64,000 nt of DNA from Saussurea involucrata (lineage: Eukaryota; Streptophyta; Magnoliopsida; Asterales; Asteraceae): contig CM066321.1 in assembly GCA_033807775.1 (NCBI GenBank), positions 47,100,555-47,164,554 of the forward strand, given 5' to 3'. The position numbers were made by a program, and so were the translations under genes. The notes under the pieces are model-generated. The model searched no databases, was not told the origin of the DNA, and saw only the letters and a program-made list of their open reading frames with translations. Shown here in pieces: positions 23,201 to 28,554 of the stretch. The first letter of the stretch is position 1; the number at the start of each line of letters is the position of its first letter.

Positions 23201-26200
23201 CCCTTACCACCTATCTCGACATCCCACCAAAAGATAGCATCTGCCTTCAGCATAGACATAGCAAACAATACCTTATCTCCCTCAGCACACTTACTTGTGT
23301 CGAAAGCCAGTTCCATCTCACGAATCCATCTCAGAGCCAAGACCGGGTTGCGCTCCTCGCTGAAAGATGGAGGCTTGCATGACGCGAAAGTTTTAAAAGT
23401 GCACCCTTTCACTGTCTTTGATTCACCTGCTACAAACGGGGTCAACTGCGAGTGATCTCCCACTTCAGTTGGAGGTAAGCTAGACGCTTCAGTCTTCGTC
23501 TCATTCCCACTCTTAGTTCGCCCATCCGATGTGGACTTAATCCGATGTGGACTTAATCCGATTATCCAGCAATGCTTGCAGTGTCTCTTGCAGTTTACCC
23601 ATCTTAGCAGTGAACTTCTCCTTAGTTACGAATGCGTGGTTACGATTTCGCCTCGGTCTTTTTGACTGACTTCCTCCTCCCACAGAAGCGGTACTCTCGT
23701 GCTGGGACGGCTCGCGCACCTCAGGTACCCCTACACTCTTAGCCCGACGGGTAGTCGGCGCCTTTTTCTTACCTCGAGTCACCACACCAGTTTCTTCTGC
23801 CTGGGTGGCCGCTCGTCAGGGTGCCCTTCCCCGTCCCCTTCCACGGCCTCCGCCCCTCCCACGGGTGGCCGCCTGCCTCGGAGGATTCACCAGTCTATCC
23901 TCCAGAATTTCTTCCACGCGGATTTCTCCCTCAACCGGTACTGTACCCACGATTGGCACAGACCTACTTCTCAAAGTCCTTTCTGACATTCTTGGTTACT
24001 GAAACATCACGCAATTAAACAGCTTAAGGCAATAGTCCCAAAATAAAAGGTAAAATAAGCACATACATGCACTTGTAAATCTGCGGTTACACTGGTCAGG
24101 TGTAACTTCAAACTTACCTACATAACAGTTCTCAATATCCTACTATCCGTGTCCCTGATGAGGTCTCCTAGGCCTTCCTACTTTCTCAGTTGTACCTCCT
24201 AATCCCACAGTTTAAGTTTAGGCCCGTCCGGTCACCTAAATCTCTTAAACTAGCGCTCTGATACCAGCTGTAACAACCCACACCAGTATAGCCAAAAACA
24301 AGTCCACAATTTAATCAAAATGCCAAAATGGCCCACACAGTCACAATATCAAAATTTCCAAAATTTGGGTTTGCGGAAACAACCCTAGTTACAGCTTAGA
24401 AATGTATCTAAAAAAATAATAAAAGGGAAAGTCTTCTAGTTCCACTAGACGCAAGCTCCAGCTCACATTTTGCCCTTGCCTTTAGACGAACCCTCTATAA
24501 CCTGCTTTCCTGAAAAAGGTTTTACATTTTGAAAAGCAAGGGTTAGACCATGAGGTCTAGTTAGATCCCTCAAGATAACAACATCACATCACACATAATC
24601 ACTTACAAGAGTTAAAATGAAACATTGAACAATTATGCCCTTATCAGTTATGCAAAACACACGTATGCTGATGATCCGTGCTTTAGTCACTACACACTTG
24701 TGACATCGTGTTAGGGCACACACCCGCCCTTAATAATTATACAGAAACTATTTATTTATTCCGTATGGGTCACACTCCCCATATCAATCATAGTATTACC
24801 TCTTTAACACGCTTAATTAAGCCACATAAAGACATGCAGTTCAATATATATATGAACAAGTGATAAAATCAAGTATCGCCAAAGCTTCGGTTTAGAAAGA
24901 CTCACCTGACGTCCACGCTAAATGTTCTCACTTGAAACTGCTATCCTCTATCCGAACCTACATTTGCACCCAACACACAAGAGTGGATAAGTCGCTCAAC
25001 TACTCACGCAACATACCGACCCTCTGTGCACATGCAATTCAGATTCCGGATTGTTTCCCGGACTTCCCCTTCCGGATTCTGATGCCAACTTCTGGACTCT
25101 TCCTTCCGGATTCCGGTACCGACTTCCGGATTCTCCCTTCCGGATTCCGATGCTTTCCGGACTACTCCCTTCCGGATCCCGGTGCTTTCTGGACTACTCC
25201 CGACTTCTGGGTTCTCCCTTCCGGATTCCCAAAGGTTTCCGGATTGGGCGAGTTCCGTACAACTAGGGTTTTATCGAACAACGATTCTTTTCCCAATTCC
25301 TCACACCATTTTGAAGAGTTCCAAAGAGGAAACGTCAACAAACCCACCATATGCATAGAAATTTAAAGGAGACGTGATTACCTCGAAGAAGATGAAGATT
25401 TACGAACCCTAACTCCAATTTCCAAGATCTTCTTCCTCAATGGTAAGGTTGCTACACACCAAGCTTCACACACAGCCGCACATTACTGAAGAATGAAAAT
25501 GAAGGGTTTTAGGGGTTTTAACCCTATTTCTCTTTTTCTCACAATTGCCACCAAAGTTTCAAATCTTCAAACCACACACACCATTATACTCTATTTACAA
25601 GGCAAACCCTGGTTATTACATATATAAACGCTAACTATTTAAGAAAACACGAGAATGGTCGTTAATATACAAAATCATATATTATTTATGTACAAAATCA
25701 TATATGATTCATGTGACTTTGCCTCGCGACTTAAGTCACGGCCAAAGTTGCCTGCTTCCTATTTTTTGCGGTTAATGTAAAATCACATGTGATTTTGGAC
25801 ATGATTTGGTGTTCTCGTGTTTTATTAAATAGTTAGCGTTCTCGTTTGAACCTTCCTCTATCTATTATATATATATGTGGTATGTACACGTGCATACAAG
25901 TAACTGAAGTTGTTTTTTGTGCATTATGCATGTGTGTGTATATGTTACAAGTTACTTGAATTCATGTGTGCATACTGCATAGTGCATACCGTCTAGATGA
26001 ACAGTTACATGGGTGTTTCTCAGTTTTTTACGTTTTCCCCAACCTGGCCCTATATATATCACGCACACTCCTTAAGCCCTTGACTTCTTGAGATGTTGGT
26101 TCTACCCGTAACGAGGATACCGGTGAGTCAAAGTCCTCTTGGTGTAATATGTTGTTACTTCTTACAAGCATATATACCACAAATTGTTAAAAGTTTACAA

Positions 26201-27250
26201 GCAGGATTAGTTTGAGATTAAAAGAAAAACTCAAGAATTATCGAAAGTGATGATATTCTTGCTTTGCATATGTTGAATGACATTAATCAGGCCAGACTTT
26301 CTAATTTTCTGGACAAAAAAAGAAGCCAAACGAAATACAAGTGGAGTACATGGTCATATGTTATCAAGACAACTCAACTGATCAATACCGGATTTTCATT
26401 CAGTAGAGAACGACATCTAAACGAACCGTACAACAAAATTGAGTTTAGAGGACGCCAAAAATGTTTAAAAATCATCATGTTTTATAGGGGACTTAAGTGT
26501 ATAGAACCAAATAATTGTGCGTTCTATATAAGGTGTTACAATAAGCTTATAACAAGTTTTATAGGACAATTTTATTAACTTTTTGATATGAAATCATTTG
26601 AAAATGTATCATATAAATCAAGTGTCCTATAAAAAGATACTACTGTTTATTTTAAAAGGTGTCTTATTGTAACACTTTCATATAGGACGTACAATAGTTC
26701 AGATGCGCAAAACTTTTCTATAAACTTATTGTAACACTTAGGACGTACAATTGTTTGATCTTATAAACCTAAGTCCTATAAAGCAGACAGTATATTGAGA
26801 CACTTAAAGACATTTTTGACGTCCTATAAATCCAATTTTGTTATAGTGCAAATTTCCTATTTTTTGAGCAAAGTTTTACATAGAAGCCAATGACATAATT
26901 TTCTAGTAAAGCTAGCTAACGTCTTTGATATTTGATCATCAAGACTGTAGCTCTTGTTGGAGAAAGTGGAAGTGGAAAATCAACTGTGGTTTCTCTTCTG
27001 CAAAGGTTCTATGATGTTGATTTAGGGCAGATAACACTTGACGGATTTGATATCCGAAAGCTAAACGTGAAGTGGTTAAGGCAGCAGATGGGTCTAGTGA
27101 GCCAAGAGCCTGTGTTGTTTAATGACACAATCCGTGCCAATATTGCGTATGGAAAGGAGGGTAATGCGACTGAGGCAGAAGTCTTGGCAGCAGCAGAACT
27201 GGCGAACGCCCATAAATTCATTAGCGCGCTACACCAGGTATATATATAAT

Positions 27251-27291
<41 letters not shown>

Positions 27292-28554
27292 TTTACGAGA
27301 ACACGAGAACGGCCGCCCATGTACAAAATCACATGTGATTTTACACTACCTGGATTTTGTACAAAATAGTACAAAATCACATGTGATTCACGTCCAGATT
27401 TCCAGGTAGTGTAAAATCACATGTGATTTTGTACGTGAATCACATGTGATTTTGTACATGGGCGGCCGTTCTCGTGTTCTCGTAAATAGTTAGCGTTGTC
27501 GTTTGAACCCACCTCTCTCTCTATATATATATATATGTATATTGTCAACTTCCTTCTCATGCCCAAACATATATGATCAACCAGTATAGACTTATAAAAG
27601 TGGTTTACAATCTTTTACATGGAGTTGGTTGGTGTTTTGTTACAAACGTCTTTATGCAATGATCCAGCTTGTTGTAATAATGACAACTTACTATACATCA
27701 CAACAAAATCGGGTAGTCTGGACGCCAAAAATGTCTAAGTGTTCTAATATATTGCTTTTAACTTAGACCAAATAATTGTGTGGCTCCTATTTAAAAGTGT
27801 TAGAATAAATGTATATGATGTTTTAGTTTGAACGTCTTAACAAGCTTTTAAGACACTTCTAAAATAAATTATCGTATTAATTTTTTTATAGGACATTTCT
27901 CTAAAGTGTCCTATGAACACATCTTTGTATAGAACACTTGTTTTTATAAGACACTTTTCCAAAGAATATTATATAAAACAATTAGTACGATGTTTCTTTT
28001 TTCAGAATTGTCCTTAACCTTGTTAAGACTCGCCTATAAACGTATTGTAACACTTTTACATAGACGTACAATTGTTTGGTTCTATAAATTCAAGTCATAT
28101 AAAGCTTATTAGGACACTTGGGACAATTTTGGCTTTCTATCAACCCTATTTTGTTGCAGTGAACCTTTAAAAAGCAATTTAAAATATTTGTATGTGATTT
28201 CAGGGGTATGATACAACCGTCGGGGAAAGAGGGATCAAATTGTCCGGAGGGCAAAAGCAACGAGTGGCAATAGCAAGAGCGATTATAAAGGCTCCAAAGA
28301 TATTGTTACTAGACGAGGCCACTAGTGCCCTCGATGCTGAATCTGAGAAAGTCGTACAAGATGCACTTGACCGAGTTATTTTACACCGAACCACAGTGGT
28401 GGTGGCTCACAGGCTATCCACGATTCGGGGGGCAGATGTTATTGTCGTTGTAAAAAATGGAGTCATTGCAGAGAAAGGGAAACATGAAAAATTGATCAAT
28501 ATCAAGGATGGTATCTATGCCTCTTTAGTTTCATTACATACTAATGCTTCCTAA
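1997..28554 (+). CDS. ABCB: ABCB-type (P-glycoprotein/MDR) full ABC transporter, 12 exons
   Basis: Exons: 1997-2287, 3734-3788, 3896-4071, 4613-4834, 4917-5155, 6163-6688, 7319-7592, 8473-9281, 10193-10459, 11367-11630, 26944-27237, 28204-28554. All introns are GT-AG, and the joined frame is 1255 codons without a stop, the usual length for the family. Layout is TMD1-NBD1-linker-TMD2-NBD2. NBD1 has Walker A at 412-420 (GQSGSGKST), Q-loop Q460, signature MSGGQ at 516-520, Walker B D540/E541 and H-loop H572. NBD2 has Walker A 1047-1055 (GESGSGKST), Q1095, LSGGQ 1152-1156, D1176/E1177 and H1208. All catalytic residues are present. Known family members are plasma-membrane ATP-driven exporters, and some plant ABCBs move auxin. 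Overall similarity suggests the ABCB4/ABCB11/ABCB21-type clade, but substrate and exact orthology are not shown. The gene appears intact despite heavy transposon load in its introns. Confidence 0.95.
2350..3449. mobile_element. CACTA-ended MITE copy, intron 1 (target duplication TCC)
   Basis: The ends are CACTACAACAAAATTGAG and its near-perfect inverted copy (…CTCAATTTTGTTAGAGTG). TCC is duplicated at 2347-2349 and 3450-3452. Interior words (TTATAGGACGCC, GGACCAAACA, AGTGTTACAA) define the family. No ORF is present, so it is non-autonomous. A Tourist-like MITE (2755-3375) is nested inside and accounts for its extra length. Confidence 0.85.
2755..3375. mobile_element. Tourist-like MITE nested in intron 1 (target duplication TTA)
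   Basis: The ends are GAGCACCCCAATGGGG and its inverted counterpart CTGGGGATGCTC, flanked by TTA at 2752-2754 and 3376-3378. TTA duplication plus GAGCATCCCCA-type ends is typical of PIF/Harbinger-derived MITEs. The interior is AT-rich and non-coding. Confidence 0.8.
3734..3788 (+). CDS. ABCB: ABCB exon 2 (residues 98-115 and one base of 116)
   Basis: This 55 bp exon follows a TTCAG acceptor and ends at TCTC before GTAAGC. It encodes the start of the second membrane helix ([18 protein letters not shown]). It is too short to stand out as an ORF and was found by family comparison and phase. Confidence 0.88.
3896..4071 (+). CDS. ABCB: ABCB exon 3 (residues 116-174)
   Basis: Acceptor ATAG, donor AAAAG before GTACTA. 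It contains the conserved intracellular-loop motif around [14 protein letters not shown] and the coupling segment RQDVGFFD...TGE, typical of plant ABCB TMD1. Confidence 0.9.
4119..4553. mobile_element. CACTA-ended MITE copy, intron 3 (target duplication TTA)
   Basis: It runs from CACTACAACAAAATTGG to the inverted end TTTTGTTATAATG, with TTA duplicated at 4116-4118 and 4554-4556. About 435 bp, near-palindromic, non-coding. Confidence 0.82.
4613..4834 (+). CDS. ABCB: ABCB exon 4 (residues 175-248)
   Basis: Acceptor TTTCAG; it ends at AGAACT before GTGAGA. It encodes two hydrophobic helices of TMD1 (FGGFVIAF... and [15 protein letters not shown]...) and the loop ending SSIRT. Phase 0 at both ends. 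Confidence 0.92.
4917..5155 (+). CDS. ABCB: ABCB exon 5 (residues 249-327 and two bases of 328)
   Basis: Acceptor ATACAG; it ends TCCTT before GTAAGT. It encodes [10 protein letters not shown] and the fifth and sixth membrane helices of TMD1, including IWFGGRLI. The split codon joins exon 6 to give FSLGQASPC, which fixes the splice phase. Confidence 0.9.
5195..5330. mobile_element. short Tourist-like MITE, intron 5
   Basis: Ends GGGGCCGTTTACC and …TAAACAGCCCC are inverted repeats; left flank TTA, right flank TTC. It directly abuts the CACTA-ended MITE at 5333. Confidence 0.7.
5333..6084. mobile_element. CACTA-ended MITE copy, intron 5, with nested Tourist-like copy
   Basis: It starts CACTACAAGAAAATTTGG and ends with the inverted terminus …CTCAATTTTGTAGTA. 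A Tourist-like element (5757-6043) is inserted near its right end. No coding potential. Confidence 0.78.
5757..6043. mobile_element. Tourist-like MITE nested in intron 5 (target duplication TTA)
   Basis: It is bounded by GGGGC…GCCCC, with TTA at 5754-5756 and 6044-6046. The interior repeats CTTACCCGGTAAG-type words and contains CCATTTTGATGGCC, shared with the promoter and intron 7 copies. Confidence 0.75.
6163..6688 (+). CDS. ABCB: ABCB exon 6 (residues 328-503): NBD1 Walker A and Q-loop
   Basis: It begins after GATCAG and ends CCCCAG before GTTTAA. It holds the end of TMD1, the linker into NBD1, Walker A at 412-420 and the Q-loop ([10 protein letters not shown]460). Confidence 0.93.
6759..7249. 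mobile_element. CACTA-ended MITE copy, intron 6 (target duplication TAA)
   Basis: It starts CACTACAACAAAATCGG and ends CCAATTTTGTTGTTGTG, with TAA at 6756-6758 and 7250-7252. About 490 bp, near-palindromic, non-coding; among the cleanest copies here. Confidence 0.83.
7319..7592 (+). CDS. ABCB: ABCB exon 7 (residues 504-594): NBD1 signature, Walker B and H-loop
   Basis: Acceptor TGTAG; it ends GAGAAAG before GTCCTT. It contains MSGGQKQR (Met replaces the usual Leu at the first signature position), [12 protein letters not shown] and VAHRL. Confidence 0.93.
7695..8279. mobile_element. Tourist-like MITE, intron 7, outer copy
   Basis: Left end GGAGGCCGTTAACCAAATG, right end CGTTTGGTAAACGGACCC followed by TTA. 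It is interrupted by a second copy of the same family at 7928-8209. Confidence 0.65.
7928..8209. mobile_element. Tourist-like MITE, intron 7, inner copy (target duplication TAA)
   Basis: Ends GGGGCCGTTTACC and GTAAACGGCCCC are inverted repeats, flanked by TAA at 7925-7927 and 8210-8212. It is inserted within another member of its own family. Confidence 0.78.
8473..9281 (+). CDS. ABCB: ABCB exon 8 (residues 595-864): linker and first part of TMD2
   Basis: Acceptor CTGCAG; it ends ACAAAG before GTGAGA. It encodes the Ser/Asn-rich inter-domain linker, four hydrophobic segments of TMD2, the coupling segment EISWFD, and ends at SADTK. Confidence 0.92.
9316..10122 (+). mobile_element. tandem TRIM array, intron 8 (four LTRs)
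   Basis: LTR-like units lie at 9316-9435, 9550-9672, 9797-9914 and 10002-10122, each about 120 bp, starting TGT(TA)GAGTC and ending near ATTCTCACA. Directly after the first three is a primer-binding site for initiator Met tRNA (full TGGTATCAGAGCC at 9915-9927; degenerate in the others). Short purine tracts (GGAGGGGG, AAAGGGGGCAT) precede LTRs 2-4. There is no coding sequence. Arrays of alternating LTR and internal region arise by LTR-LTR recombination in TRIM elements. Confidence 0.8.
10193..10459 (+). CDS. ABCB: ABCB exon 9 (residues 865-953)
   Basis: Acceptor TTCTAG; it ends TTCCAG before GTAGGG. It encodes [18 protein letters not shown] and the TMD2 helix [20 protein letters not shown]. 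Confidence 0.92.
10487..11309. mobile_element. CACTA-ended MITE copy, intron 9, with nested inverted-repeat element
   Basis: It starts CACTACAACAAAATTGGG and ends …CTGATTTCGTTGTAGTA. Family interior words are present on both sides of a nested element at about 10813-11192. Target duplication is not clear. Confidence 0.75.
10813..11192. mobile_element. nested MITE with GACCAAAATAGCC inverted ends, intron 9
   Basis: GACCAAAATAGCCAAATGG at 10821-10839 is matched by the inverse CCATTTGGCTATTTTGGTC at about 11164-11182. Interior words around TGCGAAATG are also repeated. The family is not named; it has no transposase. Confidence 0.65.
11367..11630 (+). CDS. ABCB: ABCB exon 10 (residues 954-1041)
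   Basis: Acceptor TTGAAG; it ends GGCAAG before GTACGT. It encodes the last TMD2 helix, the SSF/KAK linker region and the start of NBD2 up to PSGK, directly before Walker A. The following intron is 15.3 kb. Confidence 0.92.
11631..12487. other. intron 10, left part: no gene, palindrome-rich
   Basis: Non-coding intron sequence. It holds several 14-16 bp palindromes such as TTTCATATGTGAAA (about 12046-12059 and 12135) and AATCACATGTGATT (about 12424-12460), and GAGAACACGAAAC words related to the inverted-repeat elements at 25628 and 27291. A GC-rich patch at about 11700-11790 and 12240-12330 was not recognised. Confidence 0.5.
12488..13444 (-). repeat. gypsy 3' LTR, left part
   Basis: Direct repeat of 24269 onward, with indels. 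It is cut at 13444 by the copia insertion and resumes at 18346. It carries an array of TTCCGGATTCC-type words at about 13040-13250. Confidence 0.88.
13450..14570 (-). repeat. LTR (3') of the gag-only element
   Basis: TGTTAGACAACC…TGCACCAACA, 1121 bp. It contains six GGTATACC/GGTATGCC words, mostly as CGCGGTATACC, between about 14042 and 14252. Short ORFs in it are identical in the other LTR and are not genes. Confidence 0.92.
14921..15099. repeat. seven tandem 25-26 bp repeats in the 3' region of the gag-only element
   Basis: Units start at about 14921, 14946, 14971, 14996, 15022, 15048 and 15074, each CACGTATTATA(T/A)CCTCGTCAGG-like. They sit between the gag stop and the polypurine tract on the minus strand. 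They abut without unique spacers, so this is a minisatellite, not a CRISPR. Confidence 0.88.
15240..17153 (-). CDS. copia-type Gag polyprotein of the gag-only element, 637 aa
   Basis: Starts at a true ATG (MAQQTN) 71 bp inside the 5' LTR and is open throughout. The N-terminal ~220 residues match the copia gag (UBN2-type) pattern: W near residue 23, IWQSLSDTH, and LPSEW. A Glu/Asp-rich acidic stretch follows at about 233-255, then one CCHC zinc knuckle [14 protein letters not shown] at about 317-330, and a long Lys/Asn-rich C-terminal region with several Cys pairs (CKSC, CAKC). Gag forms the virus-like particle and binds element RNA. No DSG protease, integrase or YVDD motif follows; after the stop come tandem repeats and the purine tract. 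An intact ORF with near-identical LTRs suggests recent activity with trans-acting pol. The zinc-knuckle assignment is firm; function as particle protein is inferred from family. Confidence 0.88.
   Translation of the reverse strand: MAQQTNFVFSKPPLIDTEKFGIWAELFECHVRGKNQKIWDIIENGNFNPTIVKDDLIVDKPLKEWTPAEESHVCLNFEAKNILYAALTSDEIERVYTYKTANQIWQSLSDTHRGNTQVKSSKINILVHDYELFEMSKDESIDSMFKRFNLIMTTLKGLGRTYPNEDYVRKILRALPSEWMAKITSLEDSRDLATMKLDDLIGNLKVHEIALRRNQVREQVKKKSIALKVIASKEEEKEEEEEASSSDDEPENLDDLVKLVRKLSKLLSNKKFTNNDKFQENGDYRRGGKNQSRNVHKSEHKNDESSDDEKANKKKGFCYVCGDKDHYASVCPKRAKQINTPKALVGGALSASINEAKNFCFMADHDNEVSSSYSSKNNCDSNYSDNYYSDDENNLDELYKSFHDMAALANKYKDEISNLKETVSVYKKEIDDGKQKSAHDLDVITKLENKLSEKDICKSCVILNDKIACLSENKNESVACAKCEILENEIACLNAKCKSHEKNDLLANAFNSSNDKVLKMLNMPNRINCRKGIGSNTCIEKCDCMPIKKVFEKPKFVVKNKTQKPPYVPKMNYVNYMSRKSHAFMYNNKFANPKKNVNPHTSFYVYDEYDRKIKMVRKWIPKGMFNVDNPGGMRLWF
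17211..17222 (-). promoter_or_regulatory. primer-binding site of the gag-only element
   Basis: The reverse complement is TGGTATCAGAGC, two bases from the LTR edge; initiator Met tRNA type. Confidence 0.85.
17225..18345 (-). repeat. LTR (5') of the gag-only element
   Basis: 1121 bp direct repeat of 13450-14570. In the element's orientation it is the upstream LTR and should contain its promoter. The same GGTATACC cluster lies at about 17817-18027. Confidence 0.92.
18346..18523 (-). repeat. gypsy 3' LTR, right part
   Basis: It continues the LTR after the nested element (GTAAGGTTGGTACACACC…), ends GGTTATTACA at 18523 and matches 25444-25620. The adjacent GCATCCTCCCCTCAAAAG is the reverse complement of a polypurine tract. 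Confidence 0.88.
18535..19732 (-). pseudogene. gypsy integrase and C-terminal chromodomain-like tail, frameshifted
   Basis: The reading starts near [12 protein letters not shown] at 19732 (continuing from 19930 upstream). The integrase core has D in TMDFV, D in VSDRDSHF and E in [13 protein letters not shown], so the DDE triad is present. The zinc-binding region reads CMTR where CxxC is expected, so one Cys is lost. A run of six C at 18975-18980 contains one base too many and shifts the frame; the downstream ORF (18535-19017) continues [13 protein letters not shown] and ends with a chromodomain-like [17 protein letters not shown]. The integrase inserts cDNA, and the tail guides chromovirus integration. 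The product is broken by the shift. Confidence 0.85.
19736..19978 (-). pseudogene. gypsy integrase N-terminal flank (fragment)
   Basis: It encodes [19 protein letters not shown] and [13 protein letters not shown], the usual H-containing segment before the integrase zinc finger in gypsy elements. A stop separates it from the next ORF at about 19733. Its upstream side joins copia LTR sequence near 19978, where the gypsy RNase H should be. Confidence 0.75.
19979..21507 (-). mobile_element. truncated Ty1/copia segment replacing gypsy RT/RNase H
   Basis: It contains copia RT C-terminal half, RNase H, a 3' region with polypurine tract (reverse complement of ACTCCCCCTCAAGCTGG, about 20191) and an LTR part starting TGTTAGAATG (reading leftwards from about 20188) that runs to the junction near 19978. 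No 5' part is present. The right junction at about 21507 joins gypsy FLVMPF directly to copia YYETFSPV. Confidence 0.8.
20334..21562 (-). pseudogene. copia RT/RNase H fragment
   Basis: From right to left: [35 protein letters not shown] (21233-21562), then [11 protein letters not shown] (the YVDD catalytic pair), YFLGIEV, PDIAFPV, and RNase H with DADY and [10 protein letters not shown] (20334-21239). The halves are in different frames near 21235, where LKQPPRAW should continue. It lacks gag, protease and integrase, and its 5' side is fused to gypsy RT. Non-functional. Confidence 0.85.
21508..22217 (-). pseudogene. gypsy reverse transcriptase, N-terminal part
   Basis: It contains [61 protein letters not shown], and [11 protein letters not shown], in the order normal for Ty3/gypsy RT, and stops at FLVMPF. 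The catalytic YIDD block and RNase H are missing, replaced by copia sequence. The N-terminal side overlaps the protease ORF in another frame near 22170, indicating a 1-base shift. Confidence 0.87.
22159..23463 (-). pseudogene. gypsy Gag-protease region
   Basis: It carries a retrotransposon gag core ([46 protein letters not shown]), then a Cys-rich [12 protein letters not shown], two CCHC knuckles ([28 protein letters not shown]), a Gly/Arg-rich spacer and an aspartic protease with DSGANRSFV and VLGMDWLA. The frame ends after MDWLASN by a 1-base shift into the RT ORF. The upstream end is separated from the gag N-terminus by a 16 bp duplication at 23524-23555. The first codon of this open stretch is not ATG, consistent with it being the middle of a longer broken ORF. 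Confidence 0.87.
23537..23988 (-). pseudogene. gypsy gag N-terminus, broken
   Basis: Reading leftwards from ATG at 23988 gives a short basic, Arg/Gly-rich start, interrupted by an in-frame TGA near 23812 and then open through [15 protein letters not shown] and [17 protein letters not shown] to 23537. The direct duplication of a 16 bp unit (23524-23539 and 23540-23555) shifts the frame into the main gag ORF. Confidence 0.65.
24255..24266 (-). promoter_or_regulatory. primer-binding site of the gypsy element
   Basis: The reverse complement reads TGGTATCAGAGC, complementary to the 3' end of initiator Met tRNA, two bases inside the 5' LTR. This confirms minus-strand orientation. Confidence 0.85.
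24269..25620 (-). repeat. gypsy 5' LTR
   Basis: 1352 bp. Compared with the left LTR it has about 270 extra bp at roughly 24725-24985 and lacks a short segment near 25025, so the LTRs differ by indels as well as substitutions. This implies an older insertion than the nested copia element. Confidence 0.88.
25628..25840. repeat. inverted-repeat element right of the gypsy insertion, intron 10
   Basis: AACGCTAACTATTTAAG…ACACGAGAA at the left is matched by TTCTCGTGTTTTATTAAATAGTTAGCGTT at the right (split: TTCTCGTGTTTT, AATAGTTAGCGTT). The interior has AAATCACATGTGATTT and related palindromes. Followed by GTTCTCGTTTGAACC and a TA-rich tract, a terminus seen in some non-autonomous Helitrons; that assignment is tentative. 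Confidence 0.5.
25841..26426. other. intron 10, right part
   Basis: AT-rich intron sequence with no coding feature. Words such as TGTGTGTATATG and GTGCATAC recur. Nothing further can be supported. Confidence 0.4.
26427..26848. mobile_element. CACTA-ended MITE copy, intron 10
   Basis: The left end is degenerate (CGTACAACAAAATTGAG); the right end AATCCAATTTTGTTATAGTG fits. The interior has GGACGCCAAAAATG, AACCAAATAATTG and TATTGTAACACTTTCATAT. It lies 95 bp upstream of exon 11. Confidence 0.78.
26944..27237 (+). CDS. ABCB: ABCB exon 11 (residues 1042-1139): NBD2 Walker A and Q-loop
   Basis: Acceptor ATCAAG; it ends CACCAG before GTATAT. It starts [14 protein letters not shown] and carries [20 protein letters not shown]. 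Joined to exon 10 it gives the expected [10 protein letters not shown], so the 15.3 kb intron keeps the frame. Confidence 0.92.
27291..27486. repeat. fold-back element with ATCACATGTGAT palindromes, intron 11
   Basis: The left arm TTTACGAGAACACGAGAACG…CCCATGTAC is mirrored by GTACATGGG…CGTTCTCGTGTTCTCGTAAA. The 12 bp palindrome ATCACATGTGAT occurs four times. It is flanked by GA and TA microsatellites. The right flank TAGTTAGCGTTGTCGTTTGAACC matches that of the element at 25628. Confidence 0.7.
27696..28161. mobile_element. CACTA-ended MITE copy, intron 11
   Basis: Left end CATCACAACAAAATCGGG, right end CCTATTTTGTTGCAGTG. The interior has GGACGCCAAAAATGTC, TTAGACCAAATAATTGTG and GTATTGTAACACTTTTACA. 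It lies 42 bp upstream of exon 12. Confidence 0.8.
28204..28554 (+). CDS. ABCB: ABCB exon 12 (residues 1140-1255 and stop): NBD2 signature, Walker B and H-loop
   Basis: Acceptor TTTCAG. It contains [32 protein letters not shown], and ends SLHTNAS and TAA, a normal C-terminus for plant ABCBs. Confidence 0.94.
   Translation, partial: GYDTTVGERGIKLSGGQKQRVAIARAIIKAPKILLLDEATSALDAESEKVVQDALDRVILHRTTVVVAHRLSTIRGADVIVVVKNGVIAEKGKHEKLINIKDGIYASLVSLHTNAS

Larger units (their letters stand above)
12488..25620 (-). mobile_element. Ty3/gypsy (chromovirus-like) LTR retrotransposon, nested and chimeric
   Basis: LTRs start TGTAACAACCCACACC and end …GGTTATTACA. TATAT is duplicated at 12483-12487 and 25621-25625. 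The minus-strand order from the right is 5' LTR, Met primer-binding site, gag, protease, RT, integrase, 3' LTR. The LTR-adjacent purine tract is at about 18524-18540. It lies antisense within intron 10 of ABCB. It is inactive: a 16 bp duplication, a homopolymer shift, a frameshift after protease, and replacement of RT/RNase H by copia sequence. The 3' LTR is split by a gag-only copia element. Confidence 0.9.

Noticed and set aside
23699..24018. Overlapping + strand ORFs rich in Pro/Arg/Ser opposite the gypsy gag start
   Set aside because: They mirror a GC-rich Arg/Gly coding strand on the minus side and have no domain.
1997..28554. Idea that the transposon load has made ABCB a pseudogene
   Set aside because: All twelve exons keep splice sites, phase and catalytic motifs; no stop or frameshift was found in the joined frame.
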